A stretch of DNA of 27,743 nucleotides from a virus, in the IMG/VR virus record IMGVR_UViG_3300017751_000161, positions 1 to 27,743 of that record; one strand, written 5' to 3'. The notes beneath the pieces were generated by a model. The model made no database searches. It saw only the letters and a program-made list of their open reading frames with translations, and was not told where the DNA came from. Below, piece after piece: positions 8,495-16,414 of this stretch. The translations under genes and the position numbers were made by a program. Every line of letters begins with the position of its first letter. The stretch's first letter is position 1.

Positions 8495-10287
8495 TCTAAT
8501 TTACTCACGCTTCCATCTTTGACTACTTCTATCTTATCTAACAGAGGGTGTGTCCATCCGTGAGATACTACATAAGTATTCAGCTCGTCCTCTTTAATAA
8601 GGAGCTCTACCATTTTTTCTCTGCCTGTATCATCCAATACATTAATAACTTCGTCCAGGAAAAGTATATTAATTTTTGACTTTGAAATACTACTCATAAG
8701 TTTACGTATTGCAATAAGTGTGGCAGTATTTACTCTTGCTAACTCTCCAGAAGATAGAGCAAGAATGTCTACTATGTTGCCATTATCTGTGATTTCTACA
8801 TTGAGCTTATCTTTTTGCACATTGAAGCCTAGTGTAAACCTACCGTCTGAAAGCTCCGCAAGGTAAGTGTTGGCGACTACCTCTAGCTCTACTACTAGAT
8901 TTTCTATTTTGTAAGCTAGTAAACCATTAGTGCTAAAAGATTTCTTTAGTACCTCAAGGTTAGAATCTAACTGTCTGTGCTGATTTAAGGTTTTAGTTGC
9001 TTCTCCTAGTTGTGTTACGAACTCTTGGGTCTGCTCCTGTATAACCTGTATTCTAGTATTTCTTTTTGTTGTTTCAGTGTTCTGCTCTGTGAGAAGCCTA
9101 ATCTCCTCTCTTTTTACTTTTAATTTAACACTAAGATCTTCTGCTTTCTGAGTTAGCTCATCTTCGTCTTGAATACGAACAGGAAGACTTCTATCTATAG
9201 ACCTGAAGGTATCGGACCATTGTTTTTCTAAGTCCAAGGCTTCTTGTACTTTTTGATTTCTAAAGTTAGCACCCTCTATTATACCTTCTAGTACCTCTAT
9301 TTCTATATCGCATTGGTCTCTTTGTGCGATCTCAGCAGAGATTAAGTCACGTCTAAACTCTTCATTAATAGGCTGCTCACATACATGGCAGCTACTTTCT
9401 AACTTTGTTATCTTTTCTAGAGCTTTTATTGCTTGTAGACGTTTGGCTTTTAAAACATAAAGAGCTTCTTTATGTTCTGCCACAGGGACTTTATTGCCTG
9501 GTGCTTCCTGTACTGCTTTTTGTAAATCAAGGCTTTTGAGTACATCAATTAATCCATTATTTTTTATAATTTTTTTATTATTTTCTGATATATTTCTAAT
9601 TTCAGATAATAAAATACTTAATTGCTTCTCGTCTTCTTCTGTCTCAATTTCAATATTTACTATTGGAAGTATGTTGCTATCGGTCAATTTATTGTTTGTA
9701 AGCCATCGATCAATAGTCGCTATTTTAGCACAAGCTCCAGTAATTAAGGTATCTGAATCCCTTGATGCGGCTTTGAATATCTCAAATAGTTCCAGATATT
9801 CTTCTAAGTGCAATAAGTCTATTAAGAACTTTTTCCTGTTAGAATCTGTAGCTGTAAGAAACTGTAAGCTCGCATTGGTATTTTGGTATACTAGCTGGGA
9901 AAAGGTTTTAAAGTCTACTCCCATTATTTCCTGTAAGGTTTTATATGTATTAGTAGCCGTATGGCTAGAGATATCCTCTCCATTCTCTACTAACTTAACT
10001 TTGATACTACCTTTTCTATCAACAGATATAATGTACTCATTTGGTCCTTTACTGAACTCTAGTGATATACTATATCCGTCATTAACATATCTATTAGGTA
10101 TGTCCGCTTTTTTGATACCTTTAGAGTTTTTGTTGTATAACACCTCCTCTATAATTAACGGAATGGAGGATTTCCCCATTCCGTTAGTACCAATGATCTG
10201 AGTTACGGTATTATCTGCGAGATTCAACTCGTTTCCACTACCGTAGCTAAAGCAGTTATCCCATTTGAGCTTTTTGAGAGTAATCAT
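8488..10287 (-). CDS. sbcC: SbcC/Rad50/T4 gp46-like ATPase subunit of recombination nuclease
   Basis: A 599-residue SMC-type ATPase. It has Walker A G33-TNGMG-K39-SS, a long coiled-coil middle, a zinc hook C300-H-V-C303, a coiled-coil return, the signature LSSGE (511-515), Walker B ILFLDE (541-546) and an H-loop VVSHG (H576). It partners the SbcD-like nuclease upstream and would drive DNA-end resection for recombination-dependent replication. It is much shorter than E. coli SbcC, matching T4 gp46 in size. The start overlaps the sbcD stop by 32 bp, with AGGA upstream of the ATG. Confidence 0.95.
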   Translation of the reverse strand: MITLKKLKWDNCFSYGSGNELNLADNTVTQIIGTNGMGKSSIPLIIEEVLYNKNSKGIKKADIPNRYVNDGYSISLEFSKGPNEYIISVDRKGSIKVKLVENGEDISSHTATNTYKTLQEIMGVDFKTFSQLVYQNTNASLQFLTATDSNRKKFLIDLLHLEEYLELFEIFKAASRDSDTLITGACAKIATIDRWLTNNKLTDSNILPIVNIEIETEEDEKQLSILLSEIRNISENNKKIIKNNGLIDVLKSLDLQKAVQEAPGNKVPVAEHKEALYVLKAKRLQAIKALEKITKLESSCHVCEQPINEEFRRDLISAEIAQRDQCDIEIEVLEGIIEGANFRNQKVQEALDLEKQWSDTFRSIDRSLPVRIQDEDELTQKAEDLSVKLKVKREEIRLLTEQNTETTKRNTRIQVIQEQTQEFVTQLGEATKTLNQHRQLDSNLEVLKKSFSTNGLLAYKIENLVVELEVVANTYLAELSDGRFTLGFNVQKDKLNVEITDNGNIVDILALSSGELARVNTATLIAIRKLMSSISKSKINILFLDEVINVLDDTGREKMVELLIKEDELNTYVVSHGWTHPLLDKIEVVKDGSVSKLEW

Positions 10288-11215
10288 TGTAGGTTCCTAT
10301 AATATCTGATATTTTTTCTTCGGGTATTTGTAGTATATACGTTAAGTACTCAGCCAATTCTTCTTCTATAGTCATATCTTTATCCATAACTAAGGTTGCT
10401 TCTGTACTTCGTTTTACTACTTTCTTATCTAGCAATGTGGAGTCTTCTACGTTTGCTAAGTCTTGCATATCTCCTTCTACTTCATATATCGTATGGTCAT
10501 ATGGAGTAGCTACCATTTCTTCTGTGCTGCTTACAGTTTTTCTTAGTAGCTGAGGTAGTTTGAAAGGGTACCACAACCATTCCCAGGTGTGCTCGGAAAT
10601 TAGTAAGTAACCTGTTTCTACTTTATTTCTATGGAATGAAGTAGTCATTGGGCTACCTGGATACACTATATTTCTTTGCGTATTACTGTGGGAGTGCAAG
10701 TCACCTGCAAATACAACAGGAAAATCTTCAAATATATCTAGATTTACCTCTGGCTTAACATGGGGAGGTATCTCTCCTCTTACATGGGTAAATAAGGGTT
10801 GGGAAGCGTCAAAATGGTCAATAATACCTTTACGATGCAAGTCTGCATAAGGAAGTATACCAAAACCTAGATCATCATCTATGTAGGATATATCTATCAC
10901 TGTTACTAAAGGGTTTATATCTTTGCTCACCTTCTTTAAGTTGGTGAAAAAAGTTTTATGCTTCTTAGTTGCTTCATGGTTACCATCATAGATTATCGTT
11001 GGTATACTCACCTTTCTAATAAACAGAAAGTACAACTCTAATTCTTCCATTGTTGGCAACCTATCAAATAGGTCGCCTCCAATGATGTGCATGTTACATT
11101 CTTTTTCCAACTCATGAACCTGTTTGAAGAATAGAGAGTATCTATTTTTCGCCCAGTCAACTGGAACATTTTTCTGCCCCAGTTTAATATGCCAATCTGC
11201 TGTAAATAGTATCAT
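10256..11215 (-). CDS. sbcD: SbcD/Mre11/T4 gp47-like nuclease subunit
   Basis: A 319-residue calcineurin-like phosphoesterase with the five-part metal site: D7-x-H9 (TADWH), GGD48LFD, G78-N79-H80-E81, H144 (LFTHVRG) and G171-D-L-H174-S-H176. It is the nuclease partner of the SbcC-like ATPase encoded directly downstream, with which it shares a 32-bp overlap. Together they process double-strand ends and hairpins. The gene starts 6 nt after the SSB stop. Confidence 0.95.
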   Translation of the reverse strand: MILFTADWHIKLGQKNVPVDWAKNRYSLFFKQVHELEKECNMHIIGGDLFDRLPTMEELELYFLFIRKVSIPTIIYDGNHEATKKHKTFFTNLKKVSKDINPLVTVIDISYIDDDLGFGILPYADLHRKGIIDHFDASQPLFTHVRGEIPPHVKPEVNLDIFEDFPVVFAGDLHSHSNTQRNIVYPGSPMTTSFHRNKVETGYLLISEHTWEWLWYPFKLPQLLRKTVSSTEEMVATPYDHTIYEVEGDMQDLANVEDSTLLDKKVVKRSTEATLVMDKDMTIEEELAEYLTYILQIPEEKISDIIGTYNDYSQKAQMG

Positions 11216-11221
11216 ACTAAC

Positions 11222-11857
11222 TTAAAATCCTACTTTAAATTCATCTTCTAAAGACTCGTCTACATTATCTTCGCTGCCTTTACGTACTCGGTCAAGTAAT
11301 TCTTTCTGAGCATCAGGAGTAGGTCGAGCCATTACTAGATCCATTGATTTAAGCTCTTTGATAGCTGCTAACTCGTCATCTTCTAGGGCGCGAGGCTTAC
11401 ATTTAAGGGCTTGTAGTTGATATTCAACATTGTACGCTAAAGGGCCTGTCTTTACTCGCTTAAAGCAAACATCCCAACCTGTTGCTACATCTGTAGGATC
11501 GCCCAAGTCTTCAGCAGCAGTAATTATCTGCTCCCACAGCTTCTTTTTTAAGTTTAATACTTTAACTTGGCCATCTTTAAAGTCGATACACTGAGTAGCA
11601 TATGACCAACCACACTTAAGATCTGGGTAATACTCGCGAACCCAATCTTTTTCTTTGTTAGTAAATGCTTCTTGGTCTCGGTCGAATGATAAACATTCTA
11701 GAGGTAGGTTTTTATCGTTCTCACCTTTGATCCAGTATACGTAGCGCGCAAGAATATCGCCAACTATGCGAACTTTATTATCGCCATCTACGTACTTGTA
11801 AGAGTTGTTAGAGCTTTTCTGTGCTCCGCCAGTTTGTTTGTTAAATGATAGTGCCAT
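11222..11857 (-). CDS. Single-stranded DNA-binding protein (phage type)
   Basis: A 211-residue protein with an aromatic-rich, OB-fold-like middle (YVYWIKGEND, CLSFDR, CGWSYATQCI, LKKKLWEQI, TGWDVCFKRV) and an acidic C-terminal tail ending in EDEFKVGF. That tail is the hallmark by which phage and bacterial SSBs contact replication partners. This pattern matches T4 gp32-like SSBs of marine phages as I recall them; no zinc site is visible. It has the strongest ribosome site in its block (GGAGAAG, 6 nt before the ATG), fitting high expression, and lies next to sbcD and the helicase. Confidence 0.78.
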   Translation of the reverse strand: MALSFNKQTGGAQKSSNNSYKYVDGDNKVRIVGDILARYVYWIKGENDKNLPLECLSFDRDQEAFTNKEKDWVREYYPDLKCGWSYATQCIDFKDGQVKVLNLKKKLWEQIITAAEDLGDPTDVATGWDVCFKRVKTGPLAYNVEYQLQALKCKPRALEDDELAAIKELKSMDLVMARPTPDAQKELLDRVRKGSEDNVDESLEDEFKVGF

Positions 11858-11859
11858 TG

Positions 11860-12255
11860 TTATCTTCTCCGTTGGGCTTCTTCATATAAAAAATGGATTT
11901 GCTCATCTTTAATATAAAGTAGTCTATTGTTTTCTATATGATTGATTAAGTTGGGAGCGTGACGTACACTCAAAGTTTTCCTACCAAAAGCAATATAATC
12001 AGACAGCTTACGCCTAGCTGCCAAAGCGATATATACTGCTACTTCTTTAGGCTCATATCTGAAAGACATCTCCAAAAGAATTCCAGGCTCTAGTAGGAAA
12101 GAGTCCCCTGAAAAGCTTACGTCTCTATACTTATAGAGAGAATCGTATTTGTTATATGGTACTTTTCTATAGTATACCATTTCTATAATCTCTAAGACGG
12201 CAACGGAACTACCCTGCGCCTCTTCGTAAATCTTTTTCCAATTAAATAAGAACAT
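11860..12255 (-). CDS. Conserved phage protein of unknown function
   Basis: A 131-residue protein beginning FNWKKIYEEAQGS, with FSGDSFLLEPGILLEMSFRY and VYIALAARRKLSDY segments. It resembles a hypothetical protein common in marine tailed phages, always with the FNW...GDSFL pattern; no function is known to me. No catalytic motif or membrane segment is visible. The start is odd: the ATG at 12255 is only 2 nt after a perfect -10 box and has no ribosome site, so the mapped promoter would initiate inside the gene. Translation must rely on readthrough transcripts from the helicase gene, or on an internal start such as M27. Its stop overlaps the leader of the SSB gene. Confidence 0.75.
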   Translation of the reverse strand: MFLFNWKKIYEEAQGSSVAVLEIIEMVYYRKVPYNKYDSLYKYRDVSFSGDSFLLEPGILLEMSFRYEPKEVAVYIALAARRKLSDYIAFGRKTLSVRHAPNLINHIENNRLLYIKDEQIHFLYEEAQRRR

Positions 12256-12256
12256 T

Positions 12257-12285
12257 ATTATACCAAAAAATTAAGGGATTGTCAA
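12257..12285 (-). promoter_or_regulatory. Near-perfect sigma70 promoter (A)
   Basis: On the minus strand TTGACA (12285-12280), a 17-nt spacer and TATAAT (12262-12257), both exact consensus. The -35 is preceded by AAATAGTTC and the spacer carries CCTTA, as in four other promoters here. It starts a few nt after the helicase stop. Predicted initiation near 12250 would serve the SSB-sbcDC-nuclease-nrd block. Confidence 0.9.
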
Positions 12286-12298
12286 GAACTATTTTTCT

Positions 12299-13582
12299 TT
12301 AAATGTATGTTATCTCGTAGCCTTCTTTCATGTAGTGACCAATTCGGTTAGATGCCTGCCTTTTAGCAGTATTACCTTTTAGTTGTATATCTACTATTAC
12401 TGGTTGCACCTTACCTTCTCTCTTTCGAATGACTCGACCCACTAACTGAGTTAGGAGGGGCTCATTATTAATAGGAGTACCAAGAATAAGACAGCTAAGG
12501 ACATCAACGCTAATACCCTCGCTAAAAATACTTTGAGTGCCGAATAAAATGTTCTTATTAGTATGCTTGATTTCATTTATGATCTCTTCTCTTTCCTCAT
12601 GCGGTACCTCGCCCGTAACACAAACTGCTTTTTCACCTGCTAATTCGGCGCATACCTTCAAAAACTGGACACGATCGCTCACTACGAGCACTTTATGCCC
12701 TTTTGCGGCGTAGGCCGCAGCCAGCATAGCGACTGTGTGAATATATTCATCATTAGTAGACAATGCTGTTACGCGGTTTGCCCAGGGTGTCTTGTTGCCA
12801 TCCATAAATCGTACCTCGGATTGTACCAAATGCACTTTTGGTTGCATATAGTTCTCTTTAGGTGGTTTATAGACTTTATTTCCAAAGTAGTCTCGAAACA
12901 CAACGTGTTTACCATCTTTTCTTTGTATAGTGCCGGACAGCCCTATCTTATATCTACAGTAATTTGTATCTAAAAGTTTGGAAAAGGTAGGACTGCTAAC
13001 ATGGTGCATCTCATCTAGTATGATTGTACCGAACTCTTTTGCTATCTTTGGGATATTGCGGTATAAAGTCTGAGTATTCCCGATAACGATTGGAGCATCA
13101 ATTTCAAACTTCCCAGAGCCTATGATGCCAGGGGTAAACCCATATACTTTTTCTACCTCTTTTGCCCACTGATTACGTAGAGGTACGGTATGAACAATAA
13201 CAAGTGTTTTTAGACCAAGTTTACCCGCCATAGCTAAACCTGTAAAAGTCTTACCCCAACTGACCCAAGCGTTGACTATACAGTTGTCTTCGAGATCGTC
13301 ATATACCTCTTGTTGACTTGCCCGTAAATCAAACTTAAAGTCAGGAAAGTCTGCTTTCGGAGATAAACGTTTGTCTACTATTTCATAATCATTTGGTATC
13401 AAATCCATTCTTCCGATAGGTATAGAAATTAAACCCGATCGTATTATAGACATATTCTTAATAACCTGGGGAGGGTCATTCGGATTATGAGAGGCAATAG
13501 TATATGTAAGCTCCTTATCTATCTCTAATTGTAGAGGGATAGGAACTTCCATATATATTCTGTTACTAATTACTGCTTTCAT
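12299..13582 (-). CDS. UvsW-like superfamily 2 DNA helicase
   Basis: A 427-residue DEAD/DEAH-type helicase. Visible motifs: Walker A-like AWVSWGKT (105-112), DEMHH (190-194), GLSGT (214-218) and a C-terminal QLVGRVIRKREGK (about 379-391) of motif VI. Family members such as T4 UvsW unwind branched DNA, R-loops and stalled forks, which fits the recombination genes downstream. The first glycine of the usual GxxxxGKT is an alanine, although the GKT is kept. The start overlaps the thyX stop by 17 bp. The gene ends just before promoter A. Confidence 0.92.
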   Translation of the reverse strand: MKAVISNRIYMEVPIPLQLEIDKELTYTIASHNPNDPPQVIKNMSIIRSGLISIPIGRMDLIPNDYEIVDKRLSPKADFPDFKFDLRASQQEVYDDLEDNCIVNAWVSWGKTFTGLAMAGKLGLKTLVIVHTVPLRNQWAKEVEKVYGFTPGIIGSGKFEIDAPIVIGNTQTLYRNIPKIAKEFGTIILDEMHHVSSPTFSKLLDTNYCRYKIGLSGTIQRKDGKHVVFRDYFGNKVYKPPKENYMQPKVHLVQSEVRFMDGNKTPWANRVTALSTNDEYIHTVAMLAAAYAAKGHKVLVVSDRVQFLKVCAELAGEKAVCVTGEVPHEEREEIINEIKHTNKNILFGTQSIFSEGISVDVLSCLILGTPINNEPLLTQLVGRVIRKREGKVQPVIVDIQLKGNTAKRQASNRIGHYMKEGYEITYI

Positions 13583-14225
13583 TTAAGTCCACTGGGAATA
13601 GTTCATAAATAATTTCGCCACACGCTTTGGCTAAGTCCATATGCTCTTTTTGTGTTCCGTTACCAGAGCGAATATCAATATAGTGTATCCAACTACGAAG
13701 AGAGCCACTAACATATAACCTAGACTTTGTTAACCCTTCTGGCAATAGTGCTCTTGCCTGCTCTTTTGCAATACCCAACTTAATTGCAGCTTGGTACTGT
13801 TGTTTGCACATCCACTCTACGCGGCTTTGAATACGAAACCATTCTGTTTCAATTTTTAAATCGTTTACTTCTACCGAGTTTTGACGATTCTTTTCATCCT
13901 GCATTCTGGCTTCTCGTTTCTCAAACATATCATCGAACGCCTGGTCAGGGTTTGCGTATCTCTGAGAAAACTCTTGAAAAGTAAAAGACCTATGACGAAG
14001 TAACTGTCTAGCTATATCTCTAGTAGTCTCTATTTCTAGACACACATTTACCATTTCAAGGGGAGACCAGTGTTTATGTTTTATTAAGTACTTTACCAGT
14101 TTTTCACTTGTAGCACTATTGTTTTGATTACTAGGGTTACTAACTCTAGCACAATAGGCTACAAGCTCTAAAGGGGTTTTATCCCTTGATGGAGCCGCAC
14201 TATGGCTGATAATCTTAACCTTCAT
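13566..14225 (-). CDS. thyX: FAD-dependent thymidylate synthase
   Basis: A 219-residue flavin-dependent enzyme that methylates dUMP to dTMP using folate, FAD and NADPH. The diagnostic ThyX motif RHRxxSxxxxSxRY appears as RHRSFTFQEFSQRY (77-90); the substrate-binding R and S near the C-terminus (GLTKSRLYVSGSLRSW) are also present. With NrdAB it supplies precursors for AT-rich DNA. It overlaps the upstream hypothetical gene (start 11 bp inside) and the downstream helicase gene. AAGGAATC precedes the ATG. Confidence 0.97.
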   Translation of the reverse strand: MKVKIISHSAAPSRDKTPLELVAYCARVSNPSNQNNSATSEKLVKYLIKHKHWSPLEMVNVCLEIETTRDIARQLLRHRSFTFQEFSQRYANPDQAFDDMFEKREARMQDEKNRQNSVEVNDLKIETEWFRIQSRVEWMCKQQYQAAIKLGIAKEQARALLPEGLTKSRLYVSGSLRSWIHYIDIRSGNGTQKEHMDLAKACGEIIYELFPVDLNESSN

Positions 14226-14931
14226 TTAATTGATTCCTTATTCTTTTTAATAAAACTTTCTTTGTATTAAAACGCTTATAATTATCATAGTGCTTAGCAA
14301 GGGTACGAGAGCCTAGCACACTAGAGTTATTGGTATTATCGAACAAGTCCATTATATGCTCCTCGGGATAAAAGGGTATAAAGTTTATTTTCTTGTCAGT
14401 TTTAAATCTTATATAGTACAATGCATCGCCTTCTTTTATATCTAAGGCTTCTATCTTATCATCTCTAAGTTGAAAAGATAAGGATATAGACCTAGAATAT
14501 TTACCCAGATTGAACTGGCCTGGGACTACCTCGCACTGGTTGCTATAAACAGAGTTAGTCATGAAAGGGTGTATAATTTCTATTTCTAAGTCATTACAGT
14601 CCGTAGTTAGATATATTAAATGTTGCAAACTAAAGGCGTATCTCTTTCTATTATTCCCTTCGAAACCGTATCCTTGGGGGCAATATGAGCCTAAGTGCTC
14701 TTGCTTTTCAGGCATCCAAAAATCCATAGTAGAGCTATGTAATATAGGGTTAATACTTACTCTAGAGTCTACTGCGAATACATTTTTGCAATGATCCCGC
14801 AGAGAGGGACAATACATAAAGCTCTCTCCTTTCCACTCTGATAACTTTACAGGTCGAGGCGGCTTTTGGTTAGCCGCCGCTGCCGTAGTGTTTAGGTCAG
14901 AAGTCCAGTACACATTTATACTATCTTTCAT
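14215..14931 (-). CDS. Hypothetical protein downstream of phoH
   Basis: A 238-residue soluble protein of unknown function, with INVYWTSDLN near the start, several Trp/Tyr-rich stretches (FMYCPSLRDHC, DFWMPEK, YYIRFKTDKK) and a basic C-terminus (KRFNTKKVLLKRIRNQL). No catalytic motif is recognised. The ATG at 14931 is preferred over the one at 14952 because GGAAGTGGAAG lies just upstream and it gives the usual short overlap (11 bp) with the phoH stop. It overlaps thyX by 11 bp, so it belongs to the phoH-thyX-helicase run. Confidence 0.7.
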   Translation of the reverse strand: MKDSINVYWTSDLNTTAAAANQKPPRPVKLSEWKGESFMYCPSLRDHCKNVFAVDSRVSINPILHSSTMDFWMPEKQEHLGSYCPQGYGFEGNNRKRYAFSLQHLIYLTTDCNDLEIEIIHPFMTNSVYSNQCEVVPGQFNLGKYSRSISLSFQLRDDKIEALDIKEGDALYYIRFKTDKKINFIPFYPEEHIMDLFDNTNNSSVLGSRTLAKHYDNYKRFNTKKVLLKRIRNQLNEG

Positions 14932-15595
14932 CTTCCACTTCCATCTTTGCAATTATGTATTTTTTGACGAAATCACTTCTTACAATGTCGTCAACCCCAA
15001 ACTCTATAAAATCGAACTCTTGCATACGTTGAAGAATCCTTAGCCATCCTAGTAACTCATTGCGCTTCAAGTCACTCTGTCTAAAATCTCCGCAGAATAT
15101 TATACGACAGTTCTCTCCTACTCTTGTAATTATAGAGTCTAACTCGTGGAAACTCATGTTTTGACACTCATCTACTATGATGCAGGCATTTCTTAATGTT
15201 ATCCCTCGTATAAAGGAAGTAGTCATAAACTGTACTATACCTTTTTGCTTCATTATTTCATATGCATCACCTCTATCAAATAGATGGGTTGCAATATCTT
15301 TATAAGGCTCTTAGTATACCGCAGATTTCTCTTTATCCGTACCAGGAAGGAAACCAATATCCCTAGTAGGGACGGCACTTCTTATAATAATAAGGCTATC
15401 TAAGTAATTTTTCTCAATTTCGTAGTAGGCCAAGTAAGACGATATAAATGTCTTACCAGTACCCGCTAACCCATGTAAAACTAAGTTATTGTCTGACTCG
15501 AATGCAACACGTTGGTTTTCTGTTAAAGGACTAACATTTTGTAGTTTTAAGTTCAAATTCTGAACGTGTTGCTGACCTCTTTGTCGTTTTTTCAC
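14921..15595 (-). pseudogene. phoH: PhoH-like ATPase interrupted by one in-frame TAA
   Basis: The two halves are in the same frame, separated only by a TAA at 15313-15311. The N-terminal part has Walker A GLAGTGKT and the RSAVPTRDIGFLPG loop; the C-terminal part has Walker B CIIVDECQNM, CGDFRQSD and a V-R-S-x-xVK-type end. Around the stop the text is SAVY-stop-EPYKDI, where the family has VYExPY, so a Glu codon (GAA or GAG) appears to have become TAA by one or two base changes. The start is placed at GTG 15595, which overlaps the previous stop as GTGA with GGAG upstream; a TTG at 15607 is an alternative. An ATG at 15253 could start the C-terminal part but has no ribosome site. It could be a real nonsense allele, readthrough or a sequence error. 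PhoH proteins are phage-common ATPases of unclear role. Confidence 0.9.
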
Positions 15596-16086
15596 ACTTT
15601 TCTCCAAGTATCTTGTCTGGTTCTCTCGGAATACTCATAGAGAGTCCAAGGAAGGCCTCCTAGTAGTAGTATTCCAGCGTAGGAAAATCCTTCCTCTGGC
15701 GGTCTAGGCACAGTGAAAGGTGGGGCGACTCCTGCCAACCAAACAAGGCAGTAGTCATCTAATAATTCTGTTTTTCTTATTTTATAGTAGCGTAAGGTAC
15801 ACCGTATAGTTTTTTCGTAAATAAAAGGTCTACCCTGACTATCAATGAAAGTTTTTACATTTTGCTTGAGCATGCCCTGAAAGGAGTCTATTTGACTCCT
15901 TAAAGGATATAAATCTCTAAAGGCTGTCTGCAAGCGTCTCTTGCCTAAAGTGTTGCCTTCCATGTTTCTATCATCCACAACCTGTCCATCTAAAAACAAC
16001 AGGCCATCTGCAAACGACCAGTTATCGTGAGGCAGTATATACAGAGGGAAATCAAGTTTTAGCAAACTTTTATATGTTACTACCAC
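15592..16086 (-). CDS. Conserved phage protein of unknown function
   Basis: A 164-residue soluble protein. It contains DGLLFLDGQVVDDRNM, GKRRLQTAFRDLYPLRSQI, IYEKTIRCTLRYYKI, PFTVPRPPEEG and PWTLYEYSE. The combination is familiar from hypothetical proteins of marine tailed phages, without a known function. The start is GTG at 16086, sharing one base with the TAG of the preceding small gene; no good ribosome site is visible, suggesting coupled translation. Its TGA overlaps the phoH GTG start by 4 bp (GTGA). Confidence 0.75.
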   Translation of the reverse strand: MVVTYKSLLKLDFPLYILPHDNWSFADGLLFLDGQVVDDRNMEGNTLGKRRLQTAFRDLYPLRSQIDSFQGMLKQNVKTFIDSQGRPFIYEKTIRCTLRYYKIRKTELLDDYCLVWLAGVAPPFTVPRPPEEGFSYAGILLLGGLPWTLYEYSERTRQDTWRKV

Positions 16087-16235
16087 TATCTACTAGCCAT
16101 CATGTACAGACCTACATTAGCGAAAGCATAGCCAATATATGTGTACAACATAGGAAGATTATTAAACCTATAATACTGCTCCAGACCGACATACAAGTAT
16201 ATACCTCCAGTTAATGCAATTAATCCGCCACTCAT
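16086..16235 (-). CDS. Tiny membrane protein, two predicted TM segments
   Basis: A 49-residue protein: MSGGLIALTGGIYLYVGLEQ, a short hydrophilic turn YYRFNN, then LPMLYTYIGYAFANVGLYMMA. Both stretches are hydrophobic enough to span a membrane, giving a hairpin. The ATG at 16235 is chosen over 16283 because it overlaps the stop of the upstream gene as ATGA and has GGGTGG upstream. Function is unknown; small size and topology would allow a holin-like or accessory membrane role, but there is no lysis gene nearby to support that. Confidence 0.7.
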   Translation of the reverse strand: MSGGLIALTGGIYLYVGLEQYYRFNNLPMLYTYIGYAFANVGLYMMASR

Positions 16236-16414
16236 CCTATCCACCCTAAGTTTACCATACCCGAAGCTATAATGAAGCAACACGTAATCATGTTAAACAA
16301 GACCCATATAGTACGTACTATAGCTACTTTATCTGCTCTCTTGTCATCTTCGAAAGCCTTTGTACCCATAGCTTTACACCAAATCGTCCACATATCAGAG
16401 ATATAGCTTTTCAT
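16232..16414 (-). CDS. Small protein with one C-terminal TM segment
   Basis: A 60-residue protein with a mixed, charged N-terminal half (FEDDKRADK) and a hydrophobic C-terminal half (TIWVLFNMITCCFIIASGMV) likely to cross the membrane once. The open frame continues upstream into polA, but the ATG at 16414, giving a 20-bp overlap with the polA end, is the sensible start. Its TGA overlaps the ATG of the next small membrane gene by 4 bp, so the two are coupled and may act together. No function recognised. Confidence 0.65.
   Translation of the reverse strand: MKSYISDMWTIWCKAMGTKAFEDDKRADKVAIVRTIWVLFNMITCCFIIASGMVNLGWIG

Noticed and set aside
9494-10201. A 235-codon open frame on the + strand with hydrophobic residues
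   Set aside because: It lies wholly opposite the sbcC-like gene, which has all its motifs; no ribosome site, and the composition is that of an antisense shadow.
15311-15313. TAA reassigned to an amino acid in this phage
   Set aside because: Many intact genes here end at TAA right at the next gene's start (for example nrdA, ThyX region, ligase C-terminal part), so TAA works as a stop.
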